Shown here one piece after another: positions 44,805 to 56,029 of a DNA stretch of 64,000 bases. Under the pieces are notes generated by a model, which was not told where the DNA came from, did no database searches, and worked only from the letters and a program-made list of their open reading frames with translations. The DNA lies in contig QANY01009110.1 in NCBI GenBank assembly GCA_003255025.1, positions 1-64,000 on the forward strand. The letters are read 5' to 3'. The stretch comes from Datisca glomerata (lineage: Eukaryota; Streptophyta; Magnoliopsida; Cucurbitales; Datiscaceae). Numbering within the stretch: the stretch's first letter is position 1; every line of letters starts with the position of its first letter. A program made the translations under genes and the position numbers.

Positions 44805-45940
44805 TTATAATGGATCTTTACACAAAATATTTTTCAGATGAATTGGGTTCCATAGTTTTTGCAATTCTGTTCCTTCTTCTGTCTCCAAGTGGTAATATCC
44901 GCTTCTTCCTATTTTACAGATGATGTACGACCCTTCCCATGTTAGTATGAGCTTTCCTTCTATTTGGAAGATTTTTCTGAGGACCACATCTCCTTGGAAT
45001 TCTCGCTTCCTTACTCTGGAAATAAGATCTTCTTTTCTGATTGTAACATGTCATCCTGATCAGAGCTACTTCTCTTATTTCCTCTGGATCATCGAGACCA
45101 TTTTTCAGGAGCTCTCCATTTTGTTCTTCGTTTTGTTTGGACCTGATGGTAGGGCTCCCAATTTCTACGGGTATGATCGCTTCTGCTCTGTATGATCATG
45201 CAAACAGGGTATCTCTCGTTGTTTCACTCGGGGTCATCCTGTATGCCCATAGGACTGTGGTATCTCTTTTACCCATTTTCCTTTTGCAGATTCCAGACGC
45301 TTTTTCAGATTATCAAGTATGACTCAGTTTGATCTTTTCGCTTGTCCGTTCCCCTGGGGGTAGTAAGGCTTGGACAAGCATTTCCTGATTTTCAGATATT
45401 CAGAAAATGTTCTTACCAAGCTCTGGGTGAACTGAAGTCCATTTTGCAGAAACCAAGATCTGGGGGATCCCATACCTGCACACCAAGTTCTTCCATAAGA
45501 ACCCTTTTACTTCTTGCTCACGAATTCTGACAAAGGCTTCAGCCTCAATCCACTTAGTGAAATAGTCTGTTGTAACTAACAAGAAGCATTTTTGGGTTGA
45601 CACCATGGGGAGCAACCCAACAATGTCTAGGGCCCAATGCATGAACGACTAAGGACTAGCCACGGTTTTAAGTTCCTCGGGGGCCATTTTTTCTACGGGC
45701 ACGAAACGCTGACACTTGTCATATTTTTTCATGTACTATTTGGCGTCTTGATGTATTTTGGGCCAGAAGTATCCTTCATTCATGACTTTATGGACTAGTG
45801 ATCTACCCTCAGTGTGGTTTCTGCGTATGCCCTCATGAATTTCGCTAGCACATATCTTGACTTCTTTTTCTCGTAAGCACTTCAGGTATGGTCCTACAAA
45901 TATTTTCTTATATAATACTATGTTAATCATTTTGTGCATG
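44805..45940 (-). pseudogene. Integrase of gypsy B, upstream copy (B)
   Basis: This copy directly follows RNase H, so it is in the normal pol position. The zinc-finger region reads YLKCLREKEVKICASEIHEG and IRRNHTEG. The core has MHWALDIVGLLP and TTDYFTKWIEAEAFVRIREQ. The expected VSDNG of the second catalytic Asp is VSAKW here, so the active site is lost. The C-terminal LTWEGSYIICKIGRSGYYHL is present. Confidence 0.84.
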
Positions 45941-46256
45941 GTACTTCATTACATCATGTCATTTGGCAAGTAGTTTATCTTCAGGAAGCATTCTGTTTTT
46001 TAGCAAGCGGATTATGTTGTACTGCTAACTGGGCTCCTGTTCAATTTCTACATCAGCTATGTTAATCAATTGGAGCGAGATGCTTGGTTATATTACAACT
46101 TCTATGGGGACATTCCTTCTGTAATGGAGGTGTAATGAAGATCCTAGGTTCGCTAGGGCATCAACATGCTCATTCTCCATTCTTGAAACTTGCTGAATTC
46201 GTAATCTTTTAGCGTATTTAAAGAGATGCTTCGCCCCGCGATAAGTATTTTATCAT

Positions 46257-46820
46257 TTATTCATCTTTTGCTATGTATTCTCTCGTGACATGTTTTACGA
46301 TCAACATGGAATCACAGAAAATCTTAACTTTAGTTACCTCATATTCCAGCAGCAGGGATATTCCCACGATTAGTGCTTCATACTCTGCCTCATTATTTGA
46401 TGTATTAAATTCGAAGGAGATGGAATGCTCTAATATTTCCCCCAAGGGAGTTTGTGCCACAACCCCTGCTCTTGCCCCTCTACTATTTGAAGCACCGTCT
46501 ACAAAGAGCATCCAAGCTCCACTTTCTCACGTTTAGTGAGATTCTCATTCAACTTCCCCTCTTGTGAAATCGGCTACGAAGTTCGCTAATGCATGTCCTT
46601 TTATTGACACTCAGGGCTCCTAACTGATATCATACTGGTTTAGCTCAATTGACCATTTTGCTATTCTTCTGCTTGCCTCCGTTGAGTTCAGAAGGCTTTT
46701 AATGGGAGATTCGGTCAATACTTTGTTGCTGTGGGCTTGGAAGTAGGGCCTCAACTTTCGTGCTACAGTTACAACTGCCAATGCTAGTTTCTCCATTCGT
46801 TTATATCTTGTTTCCGCCAC
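46257..46820 (-). pseudogene. RNase H of gypsy B
   Basis: 46257-46511 carries LFVDGASNSRGARAGVV, NTSNNEAEYEALIVG and VKIFCDSMLIVKHV, which keep the D-E-D catalytic set. The preceding RT connection (46620-46820) reads ASRRIAKWSIEL. Frames change between them. RNase H degrades the RNA strand during reverse transcription. Confidence 0.85.
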
Positions 46821-46868
46821 TACAAGGCTTCTACTTACAAAGTATACAAGTTTCTGTTTCCTTTGTTC

Positions 46869-47760
46869 TTATTTGATGAGTACTACGTTGACCGCCCCTA
46901 TTGAGAAGGCTACGTATAACAGAAGTTCCTCGCCGGGAATAGGTTTGGAGAGTAAGGGGGTAGTCAGGTACTCTTTAATTTTGGTAAAGGCTTCTTCATA
47001 GTCCTCATTCCAACCGCTCGCGAAGTTTTTCCCCAATCTTTCGAAAAAATGTTTGTATCTGTCCGTTGACCTCGAGATGAACATGTTTAGGGCGGCCAAT
47101 CTTCCTGTTAAACCCTGGATTTTATTGAGGTTCTGCGGGGACCTCATTTCTGTAATTGCCTTTACTTGGTCTGGGTTCACTTCGATTCCTTGTTCTGTAA
47201 TTAGATGTCCAAGGTACTTTCCCGCCAACACCCCAAAAGTTCATTTCTAATAGTTTAGCTTCGTGGAGTTTCACTTTAGAATAGAGAAGGCTTCTTTAAG
47301 GTCCTGAATGTTGTTTTCCCGCTTCTTAATTTTGACCAACATGTCATCAACGTAGACCTCCATATTCTTTCCAATTTGCTCGCGGAAAACTTTGTTCACC
47401 AGCCTTTGATACGTTGCGCCGACATTTTTTAGACCAAAGGGCATGAATTTGTAGCAATAGACGTTGTACTCAGTAATGAAGGAATTATTTTCCTAATCGG
47501 GTTGGAACATCTTTGACTGATTGTGACCTGAGTAAGTGTTCATGAAGCTGAGCAGTTCGTGCCTAGAAGTGGCGTCTACCATCTGATCTATCCTTGGCAG
47601 CGGGTATTCATATTTGGGGAATATTTTATTTAGGTTAGTGAGCTCGACGCAGATTCTCCACTTTCCGTTCTTTTTTCGTACCATTACTACTTTAGCGAGT
47701 CATTCAGGGTAGTTTTCTTCTCTGATGAAACTTGCTGCTAAGAGCTAATCAACTTTTTTT
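46869..47760 (-). pseudogene. Reverse transcriptase of gypsy B, broken
   Basis: 47493-47684 holds NGKWRICVELTNLNKIFPKY and RIDQMVDATSRHELLSFMNT. Around 47355 the minus strand encodes MEVYVDDMLV (YVDD). 46869-47231 holds GHLITEQGIEVNPDQVKAI and LTGRLAALNMFISRS of the thumb. Stops and frameshifts lie between the parts. Confidence 0.87.
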
Positions 47761-47999
47761 ATCGCTTGATTCCTTTCACGGGTAAAGCTTCTCTTCTTAG
47801 TTTCACAGGTTTCATAGTGGGATCACTGTTTAACCTATGTCAGATGATTTCCTCTGGGATGCCGAGCATTTCCTACACTGCTGCCGCGAACACATCTTTA
47901 TTATCCCTTAGAAATTCTATCAACTGCTTTTTCTCACTTTCTTCGGGACAGGCACCGAATTTTGTTATTTTCTAGGTCCCATTTTCTAAGAATATGAGC

Positions 48000-48620
48000 T
48001 ATGTTTCCTCTCTCGCCTCGTACCTTGGGTCATCTTTCATGTCTCCCTATAGTTGCTTTAGATCCACGGGTCCCTCAGCCTTTGCCGTAGCTTTTTTATT
48101 TGCAGACTCTAAAGTAGTTACTGAACAAATACGAGTCGCGGCCTCGTCGCCTTTAGTTGTTTTCACTCCTTCTGGGATGGGTATTTCAAAACTTGGTAGA
48201 ATGTGTAGGGTACAACCTTCATTTTATGGAGCCAGGTCCTTCCTAAGATCACGTTGTATGGGGAACTTGTTCCCAATACCATGAATTCGCTCATATGGTT
48301 AAACGGGTTTGTGTTTACTAAGAGCTATAAGGTTCCTTCTAAGTAGCTAATGGCTCCGTTGAATCTGATCAACAATTGTGATGTTCCTTATAATTTTTGA
48401 TCCCCCATGGACATTTTCTCCACGGTTGCCCGATACAAGATGTTTACTACACTTCCATCGTCAACCAAGACTCTCTTTAAAAAGTAGTTGCTAACCCGAA
48501 TTAAATTGACGAGGGCATCATTGTGGTGTTTGTCATTCTCTAGATTGGAGTCACCGAACAAAAGCGGTGAGTTCCCGTTGCCACTTGAGAGCTTCAGGTG
48601 ATGTCTTTCTAACATTGGCA
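48000..48620 (-). pseudogene. Aspartic protease region of gypsy B
   Basis: The minus-strand 48388-48615 frame includes LKRVLVDDGSVVNILY. The D-D-G-S in place of the usual D-[TG]-G-S keeps the catalytic Asp-x-Gly. The later part encodes the LGRTWLHKMK-type motif seen in gypsy A. Confidence 0.72.
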
Positions 48621-48639
48621 GCTTGTAGTATTTTTTCCT

Positions 48640-50166
48640 TTCCTTTTTTATTGCCCCTTCTTGCTCAGTTAATGCTATAACTGTGTTGACGATGCGGAGG
48701 GGCTGTTTCCCCTTATCCTTCCTATCCTATTCCCAGTTGTCTTTCTCAATCTCATATTTCTGTTAATATCTTTTCACAAATTGGCTAAGGTACCCCTCTT
48801 TGATCAGTTGCTCAATATAGTCGTTGAGCTGGAAACAATCTCTGTGTCATGTCCGTTGCTCTTATGATAGGAGCAATATTTATCTTTGTATTTAAAGCTA
48901 GGCTCCTTAGTGAACAGGGCTGGTCTTTTCAGCCAAGGTTTATCTTTAATTGTCTCCAATATTTGGTTGACTGGGATGGTCAACAGTGTATAGACCTTGT
49001 CCCTCGGGTGGGTTTTATCAAAATCTCTCCTTCAGTGGGAGTTCATGTTCTGTTGGGCCTTTTTCCCACCCGTTCTTTTTGTTTCATCATTCTTCCTCCC
49101 TACAGATCTTGAGCTTCTTTCTCTCTTCCGGTATTCTTCTTTCTTCTGTTCAACTGTTCTTCGCACACTTCTTTTCTCTTCTTCCAATTTAATATAGGCT
49201 CGTGCCCCTTGAAAAACCTCTACCATGGAAATGGGCTTCACTTTAAACAGGTCTTCAAAGAAGGGTGACTTAGGGCCCAGACCTTATCGGAAGGCCAATC
49301 TGGCGAACTGGTCATCACATTTCTCGACCTTGACCATTTCTTCTTTGAAGCGGTGAGTGTATTCCCGCAAGGACTCCCCTTCCTTAATGGAGATCGTCAT
49401 CAAATGTTTGAGTCTTCCATGATGGTATGGTATGTTGAGTATTGTTCTATAAAGACAGGGGACATAATAGTGAAGTTAGTGATTGAGTGCATTGGTAAGA
49501 AGTGGTACCACTTCAAAGTCATTCCATCTAAACTGGTAGTGAATATTCTACACATCAGCTTGTCATCGTGTTGGTACATCGTCATGTCTTATCTGAATCG
49601 TCAAAGATGGTCTAAGAGATTAGACTTTCCTTCGTAACATTTGAACCTGAGCGCACTGAATTTTTTAGGTACGGGTGCTGCTAGAACTTCTGGGCTTAAT
49701 GATGTCCTGATAAGAGACTCAATGTCGTTATTTCTCGTACTCCCGAGATTCCTTATCTCCATCACTTTTTGGTTGAACAGTTCCCTGTCTGCTTCTTTTG
49801 ACATGATTCAGGGTTGTCGTACCTCTCCCGTAATTTCTTTCACGAGATTTTACGTTCTTCTCATCGTATGCTTCTGTCATTCTCGTGGTCTCCTTGCCTT
49901 TTGTCTCGTTAGTCACCCTTAGAACGGGTTTCTTGTTCATCATCGTTCACCTGTTGGCTCACTTTTGCTCATGTTTTCGCAAGTTCCTATTATAGCGTGT
50001 TGATTTGCTCTTGTACATTCTGCCACACATTATGCATTGCTTCAGTATTCCTTCTTTCCATCTCGTGCATCCCGCTCAGGATCGTCTATAGTATTTCTAT
50101 GGGCGGGATCAGTTGATCTGCATGCTCATATATATTTATGGGCATGTTGTCTCCATTTAGAGCCAT
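48640..50166 (-). pseudogene. gag of gypsy B, broken
   Basis: The start is at the ATG ending 50166: MALNGDNMPINIYEHADQL. An early stop follows, then MHEMERRNTEAMHNVWQNVQ. Later parts are MEIRNLGSTRNNDIESL (49601-49804), LMCRIFTTSLDGMTLKWYHF (49400-49585), YTHRFKEE and PISMVEVFQGARAYIKLEEE (49032-49241). These are in the usual plant gypsy gag order. Confidence 0.8.
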
Positions 50167-50252
50167 GTTGGATCTGATTCTAGGCATGTTTAGGGTTTTC
50201 GAGGGTAGGTCTTTTGAGCCTTTTTCTCAGGCTCTCAATGAAAGCACTAAAA
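50167..50252 (-). other. Leader and primer-site position of gypsy B
   Basis: On the minus strand TTTTAGTGCTTTCATTGAGA follows the 5' LTR directly. This is where the primer-binding site must lie, but I cannot assign the tRNA with confidence. The short leader runs to the gag ATG. Confidence 0.45.
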
Positions 50253-50902
50253 TGTAAAGAATTTTCCTGTCCTTCTTAAGATTAAGGGAAAAATGTATTA
50301 ATAAGGATAAAATTTATGTAAGTATTAATGAGATAGAAATAGATGTCGATAATCCAAAATTCTCCAGAGTCCAAAGTGCATCGTTTGATTGAATATATTT
50401 GCTTTATATAAACTTCCTCAATTGCATGACTTTAATTTAAAAATAATCAAACAATAAAAATATCAGATGAGGTACTTATCAGGCCTAGGATAACACCCAT
50501 TCGTGGGGATCCCCTCTCTTCTTTATTTTACATCTGTCACACTCAGCCTCCCATCAATCATTACCGCATGACAATTTCATGTGGTTCTGAGGCAATTAGT
50601 TAGAACCATTTGGTGGCCTACCAACCTGTCTTGTCTGAGTGGTGCAGCCTACCCAATCAATCATGACCACTTGATTGTTAGTCTGAACCCCTTTTCCCAT
50701 TATGATATTCTACCCCATCCTCGAGGTAATGACCCCTTGTTCTCATGATGTTGGTTCCCGTTCTTGATGCAATGATCCCCCATTCCCGTTCTGTAAATAT
50801 CTCACTACTTAGTCAGTCATCCGTTTATGCTTTTTTGACTTCTCATGAGTCTTGGGTAAGTCCCCTTTCTCCACATGGTAGCGAATATTTTTTACCTGTT
50901 CA
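50253..50902 (-). repeat. 5' LTR of gypsy B
   Basis: The 650-bp partner of 38776-39464 shares TATTAATAAGGATAAAATTT, GTCGATAATCCAAAATTCT, CATTCGTGGGGATCCC and the ending TTACCTGTTCA. ATCAT follows directly. Confidence 0.92.
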
Positions 50903-50907
50903 ATCAT

Positions 50908-51437
50908 TTTATAAGAATGATAACACCCCGTCTTACTTAAATGACAAGATAAAGCAATCACAATAATAATCTAGCGTGGCCTAAGTTTTTAAGCTATTTT
51001 TATATCTAGAAAATCACAATTTTATTAATACTATTATGATTTTTATACACATACATTTCATTTAAATGAGATGAATGATTGACGACCAGAACAATAAAAT
51101 ATATAGTTCATGATAAGAACAATAAAACTTTAAAAATATTGTTGACGTCCAACGAGGAAGTTTGGGATTTTTAGGTATATATACAATACAATTGGTGCTA
51201 GTTAAATTATTGACAGCAAATACAGAGTGTGAGAAAAATGTCAATTTTGTTAAAAAATAGTTAACATAATTTTGAATTCCGTAAATACCCTCAACACAAT
51301 AATAAAAAATAAATCTGCTGTACGTAGAAAACCCTACTACCAATCCCAATCCCCCTCTCACTCTCTAAACAACCCGTACACACTCCCCCCCCCTCAAAAT
51401 GTCTCTCTCTCTAAACACAACCTTACAAGAAATGCAT
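50908..51437. other. Spacer between gypsy B and copia C
   Basis: No gene. Near 51340-51430 is CT-rich sequence with CTCTCTAAACACAACC units. The same units occur after the far end of copia C (60925-60970), so they flank its insertion site. Confidence 0.5.
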
Positions 51438-53356
51438 TGTCTTGAAATATGTCCATAAAGTAGCGTATAACTATTTATTTATATTTAGTTATTTCTCAAA
51501 CATTAGTATTATTGAATTCTTATGAATAGATTGAAAGTTTTATTAAAGTGTGTTTATAAATTACTCAAGTCCTGAAACTTTCGTCAACGAACGAAGAGTG
51601 AGGACAGAGGCATTTCCAGACGAACTCTTCTAAGAAAGTATTCACAGTCTTAATATCGACTGGTTAATCGAATCCGATTATGACTGTTAGGTTGGACCAA
51701 TGAATGCCAGTCTTGGGACATGGGAGTGGAGACTCAAACGGTTAACCTAGACATGTTATGAACATGTTGAATTGATCGGTAAAAAATTAGATTAGAGCCC
51801 AAAACTATTTACTTAGCTTTAAATATGATTGTTACACCTTAAGAGTATTTTCATAATTACCTTAATCTTGAGGTGAATACGTAGCTTGACTTAGTTAGTT
51901 GTAATCTTTGATATGTCAAATGAGTGAGTTTGAATTGGCAGCAATACCTCGGCTGGTGAGATTGTAATTCAATTAAGTTTGAGTTACGTGGTTCACAGAT
52001 ATGAAAATTCATGGTTGGATTGCGGAAGCAACAATATCGCCTTATGCTTTATTGATGGGTGTGTGGATAAATTAACCTGGTCAAGTATTCAATGAATTGA
52101 GTCATTGATTAAAACTTGTGAATTGTACGAGACAAATCACTATTATATCTTTCTTATTCACAGTCAATAAAGGAGTTAAGGAAATAATAACAAGAGGGGT
52201 AAAACAGTAATTTTACATTTTGATCTCGTTACTGATATTCATGATGGGTATTATATTAAAATATTATGTGGATTGTGAAAATAAAAAGGGTTTATTTACA
52301 ACAATAGAAAACGTAGCTCGCATGAATCGAGAGTTTATTCGACATTGAACCTATAGTGGAGTCGTATGATGTCAGGATTAAATATGTCGAGAATTTATGG
52401 AGATAAATTAACCGGGTATTTGAATTCTTAACTTTATTCATGAGGTTCTATTTCGGTCAGGAATACCTCATGAGAACAGGATTAAAGAAATGAAGTAAAT
52501 TTGATCAAAATGTGTTTTGGTGCCAAGACGTATTTCCTACACCTATATGTGATGGGTGATATTACTTAACTAGTTAAGTGTGATAATATGTATTAAAATT
52601 AATTTGTTTATTATTTTTTAATTATTGAATAATTAGTAAATAAAAATAAATTAATTAATTGATAATAATCAATTAAATCTATCAATTGGATTGATAAATC
52701 TTGATACAAATCAAACTCTAGGGAATATTATAATTTTCGACAATTATGAATATATGAAGTGAATTTTTAGAATTTTTAAAATATATGAGTATATCTATAA
52801 ATATCAAAAATTACATTTTATCAAAATTTAATTGCAATGTGATTGCAGATAGATACATTATGAGATACAGTTGTTTGTTAACAAAGCAAGAGAGAAAAAT
52901 GTTTTCCTCTCCCTCCCTGTTGCCGCCGAAAATAATATTGAAAGAGAAATTTTTTTATTTTTCTTCTTCAATTGTTTTGAGAGCCCATACTTAAATTCCT
53001 GCATAAAATTCTCGTGAGATATATTTCTAAAATTAACGGGTGGTTGTTGGTGGACGAAATTCACAAATTGTTCTTACAGTTCAAGTGCGTGATTCGGATC
53101 TCGAAGCTTGAAGAACACGAAGAACGCTCGAAAGAATTCCACCAGTTCAGAAATTCTTTAATAGGAATATATGAAAAAATAATGTGTAACCTTATCTTCT
53201 CGTTTAATATCATATATGCATAATCGCATGCTGGTTGGTTTTAAGTTATTTAATTTGATTAAATAAGTTAATTGGAAATTTTTTTGATATTCTGCCTATG
53301 AACCGTTCGCGGTTCAAACTTTTTTTAATTAATTTTAAAACCAACCGGTCCTAGCA
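51438..53356 (+). repeat. 5' LTR of copia C
   Basis: It starts TGTCTTGAAATATGTCC and ends CCTAGCA. It matches 59084-60908 along its whole length, including TTAGTATTATTGAATTCTTA, AATTAACCTGGTCA and AGTTAAGTGTGATAATATGT. Short open frames inside it are present in both LTRs and are not genes. Confidence 0.88.
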
Positions 53357-53358
53357 AT

Positions 53359-53370
53359 TGGTATCAAAGC
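53359..53370 (+). other. Primer-binding site of copia C
   Basis: TGGTATCAAAGC lies two bases after the LTR end. It differs by one base from the usual TGGTATCAGAGC for plant initiator tRNA-Met. Confidence 0.85.
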
Positions 53371-55163
53371 AATTGGTTCTTGATTATGTGTATTGATATT
53401 TGAAACAAACATATCGTGAATTTTGTGGATATTTGCATATGATTTTGTATGATACATTCAAAACTGTTTTGAATGTATTATGTGATAGGATCCCTAACTA
53501 TTGGTTCTAGGCGTTTTTATTTCAATTTAGAATTGATGTATGCTGAATTTGAGGCATATGATTTTATATAATTTATTTTATTGTAAAAGTTGTAATTTTA
53601 TAAATTTGATGTAAAATCGTCGTCGCCTCGAAACCATCGCCAGAATCACTCAAAATTGCCACCGAGAAGTCACTAGACAGCCACCGAGAAGTCGCGGGAA
53701 TTATTGCTCACGCGTGGAATTACTGTTCACGCCGAAATTATTGTTCACGCTGGAGTTACTGTTCCGGCGGAACTGTTCCGGCGCCCGTCGTTGCCACTGT
53801 CCGCTGCCGTACCTTGCATGGTGACTAGGGTTTGTGAAATCCTAGATGATAACAATTAGGGTTTAGAAAACCCTATGATGTTTCGCAATGACTCTTATCC
53901 AATTTTTTTTATCTTTTAAATTTTAAATTTTAAATAGATAAAAGATGATTTTGATATAAAGATAATTATCTATCTAATCTTTTTATCTTTTGAATTTTGA
54001 ATTCAAAAGATTATTATCAATGTTATCTTTTTACCTTTTATTTTTTAAATAAAAATAGAGAATAATTAATGAGATTATTTAATTAGAAAAATAGTTTTCC
54101 TTAGTTAAAGGGTTTTAATCAAAACTTAAATTTTGAATTTTGACTTTTAAATGTTAAATTTGATTTTATAATGGGAATAGAATTTTGTAAAGAGTTACAA
54201 AGTGGTGGTATAACCTAAGGACAAATAGGTAATTACTGACGCCATAAAGACTTGTTTATAAATTAATTTATAATTTGTTATTTTTTTTAGGTTGTAATTA
54301 GAAATGAGCCAATAAGGAGGTTAATTTTGAATTTATGATTTAATTTTAATTGCGCATAATCATATAACATGTCGTATAGAATTAGGGAGATGTCAATACC
54401 AAATTGTCATATAGCATGTACATACATCATTCTAGATTAATTATAATGGTTATAATTTAATTACAATGTGAAATTTATAATGGTTATGATTTTAAATTGG
54501 GATTTAAAATTAAATAAAAGATTTATAAATTTCATCACATTTTTCAAATTAATAAAAGTTATGTTTTGAAAAATAACCAAAAATCTAAAGTTTTTCAAAA
54601 ACTAAGTGGGATGGTCGTTTACGTTGAAACGTTCTCAAGATCTCCAACGGCAACTTGATTGTGCCATTAGGAATGGTTAGAACCGCCCATAACAGTCCTC
54701 TCTTCAATGGGAGAAACTTTGGAGTCGTGTCGTTTTGAGTTATCAAGTAGCTTGAGAAGCTAAGACTTCTAAAAGAAGTGGTGGGTTAGGGTCGTCTCAT
54801 AGACATACTGTTAGTCCATAACAACTTTTAAGAATCGATGCGTTGGTAAAATACTTTGACTGAAACACATTGGAATCCTTATTTAGGGGCTAGCAATGGA
54901 GCCAAGGTGACCAAACCATTAGTGATTGTTTAAGCTAGATGTGGAGACATTTGAGCATTAACCAAACGAGAGGAGTCTCGATGCGATATGAGATAGTTTG
55001 GACTTCATTCCTCGATGAGACAAGCTATCATTTTTTATCGTAACATCATGGAGGAAATATTTTTAATGGATTTTTAAATATTTAAGTAGTTGCATCATGC
55101 ATCATACTTTCCTAAACAATTGAGCATTTATTTACACCACTTTATTTATTTTTTTCAGTCATC
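53371..55163 (+). other. Long leader of copia C
   Basis: The 1.8-kb untranslated stretch between primer site and gag contains no gene. A GC-richer patch at 53610-53830, with GCCACCGAGAAGTC repeats and CCGGCG, stands out from the AT-rich surroundings. Confidence 0.6.
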
Positions 55164-55973
55164 ATGTCGTTATCCCCTCTCTCAAACATGAACAAATTTA
55201 CTGGTGAAAATTATTTGAATTGAAAATGAAATCTTGATATCGTGCTGATGGTAGAAAAACACAAGTTCGCGCTCACTACCCATTGTCCCCTTGAGCCAAT
55301 TGTTGAATTGACTCAAGGGGAAAATGATGCTTATGCTTCCTAGCTGCGTCCTGATGAGATCGCCATATATTACATCTTGACATCTATGAGTAATGTGTTT
55401 CAACAACAACATCAGAACTTTGAGACCGCCGCTGATATGATGTTGAACATCACCAAAATGTTCGGAGATTAGGGTCGTCAAGTTAGACAGACAATTGTAC
55501 GCAACTTCATAAACCGTAGGATGGAACTTGTAACCCTTGTCAGAGAATATATGATGTTGATCATAAGATATCTAAATGAGATGGAGATCATGAGTGTTGA
55601 GGTTGATGGTGAGACTCAGGTAGATATGATCTTATAAGCTTTGCCTAGTACCTTTGAGAACTTCAAGCTTAATTATTAGATGAATAAGTTGAAGTACACA
55701 CTTTCTGAGCTCACAAAGAAGCTGCAAGCTGCTGAGACTCTATTTTTAAAGGGGAAGAGCAAATCTGGAGAGGCTAACTTTACTGAAAGAAAGCCTTCCA
55801 CCTATGGCTCTAAGAAGAAACAAAGAAGAGGTCCAAGGAAAGTGAAGAATCAGAAGCCGAGAGCTGCCAAAGGCAAGAGCACCGCGAGAATAGACAAATC
55901 GAAAGATAAGTGTCATCATTGTGGAGCTATTGGTCATTGAAAACGTAACTGCCAGAGTTCCTCAAAGGGTTGA
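55164..55973 (+). pseudogene. gag of copia C with transition-type stops
   Basis: A single frame runs from ATG 55164 for 270 codons with no frameshift but with several stops. It reads MSLSPLSNMNKFTGENYLN, stop, K, stop, NLDIVLMVEKHKF. Later it has LPSTFENFKLNY, stop, MNKLKYTLSEL, a basic stretch (KKKQRRGPRKVKNQKPR), and CHHCGAIGH, stop, KRNC, a CCHC knuckle. Most stops fall where the family has Trp or Gln. The original protein bound and packaged element RNA. Confidence 0.85.
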
Positions 55974-56029
55974 GACCTAAATGTATAGTAATGGTTACTG
56001 AGGACTGTTATGTAGCTGAATCTACTTTT

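Larger units (their letters stand above)
44103..46052. repeat. Internal tandem duplication of gypsy B, copy B
   Basis: This is collinear with copy A from TTAAATGAAATGACTTTTTC to GGGCTCCTGTTCAATTTCTACA. Beyond 46053 the sequence continues into RNase H without a further repeat, so the duplicated unit covers the 3' untranslated minisatellite and most of integrase. Confidence 0.88.
38771..50907 (-). mobile_element. Ty3/gypsy retrotransposon B, both LTRs and target duplication
   Basis: LTRs at 38776-39464 and 50253-50902 are bounded by TG...CA and flanked by ATCAT on both sides (38771-38775, 50903-50907). The minus-strand order is gag, protease, RT, RNase H, integrase, then a second integrase copy, an antisense gene and the 3' LTR. 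The element is 12.1 kb, lengthened by the roughly 2-kb internal duplication. Antisense or extra genes between pol and the 3' LTR are known from the Tat lineage (Ogre, Retand types) and the RNase H and protease wording fits, so Tat is the likely lineage. LTR ends differ at roughly one base in ten by eye, so the insertion is old. Numerous stops exclude autonomy. Confidence 0.93.

Noticed and set aside
52785..53223. Short open frames in the copia C LTR
   Set aside because: Matching frames appear in both LTRs (also 60476-60778) and diverge neutrally. This is LTR sequence.
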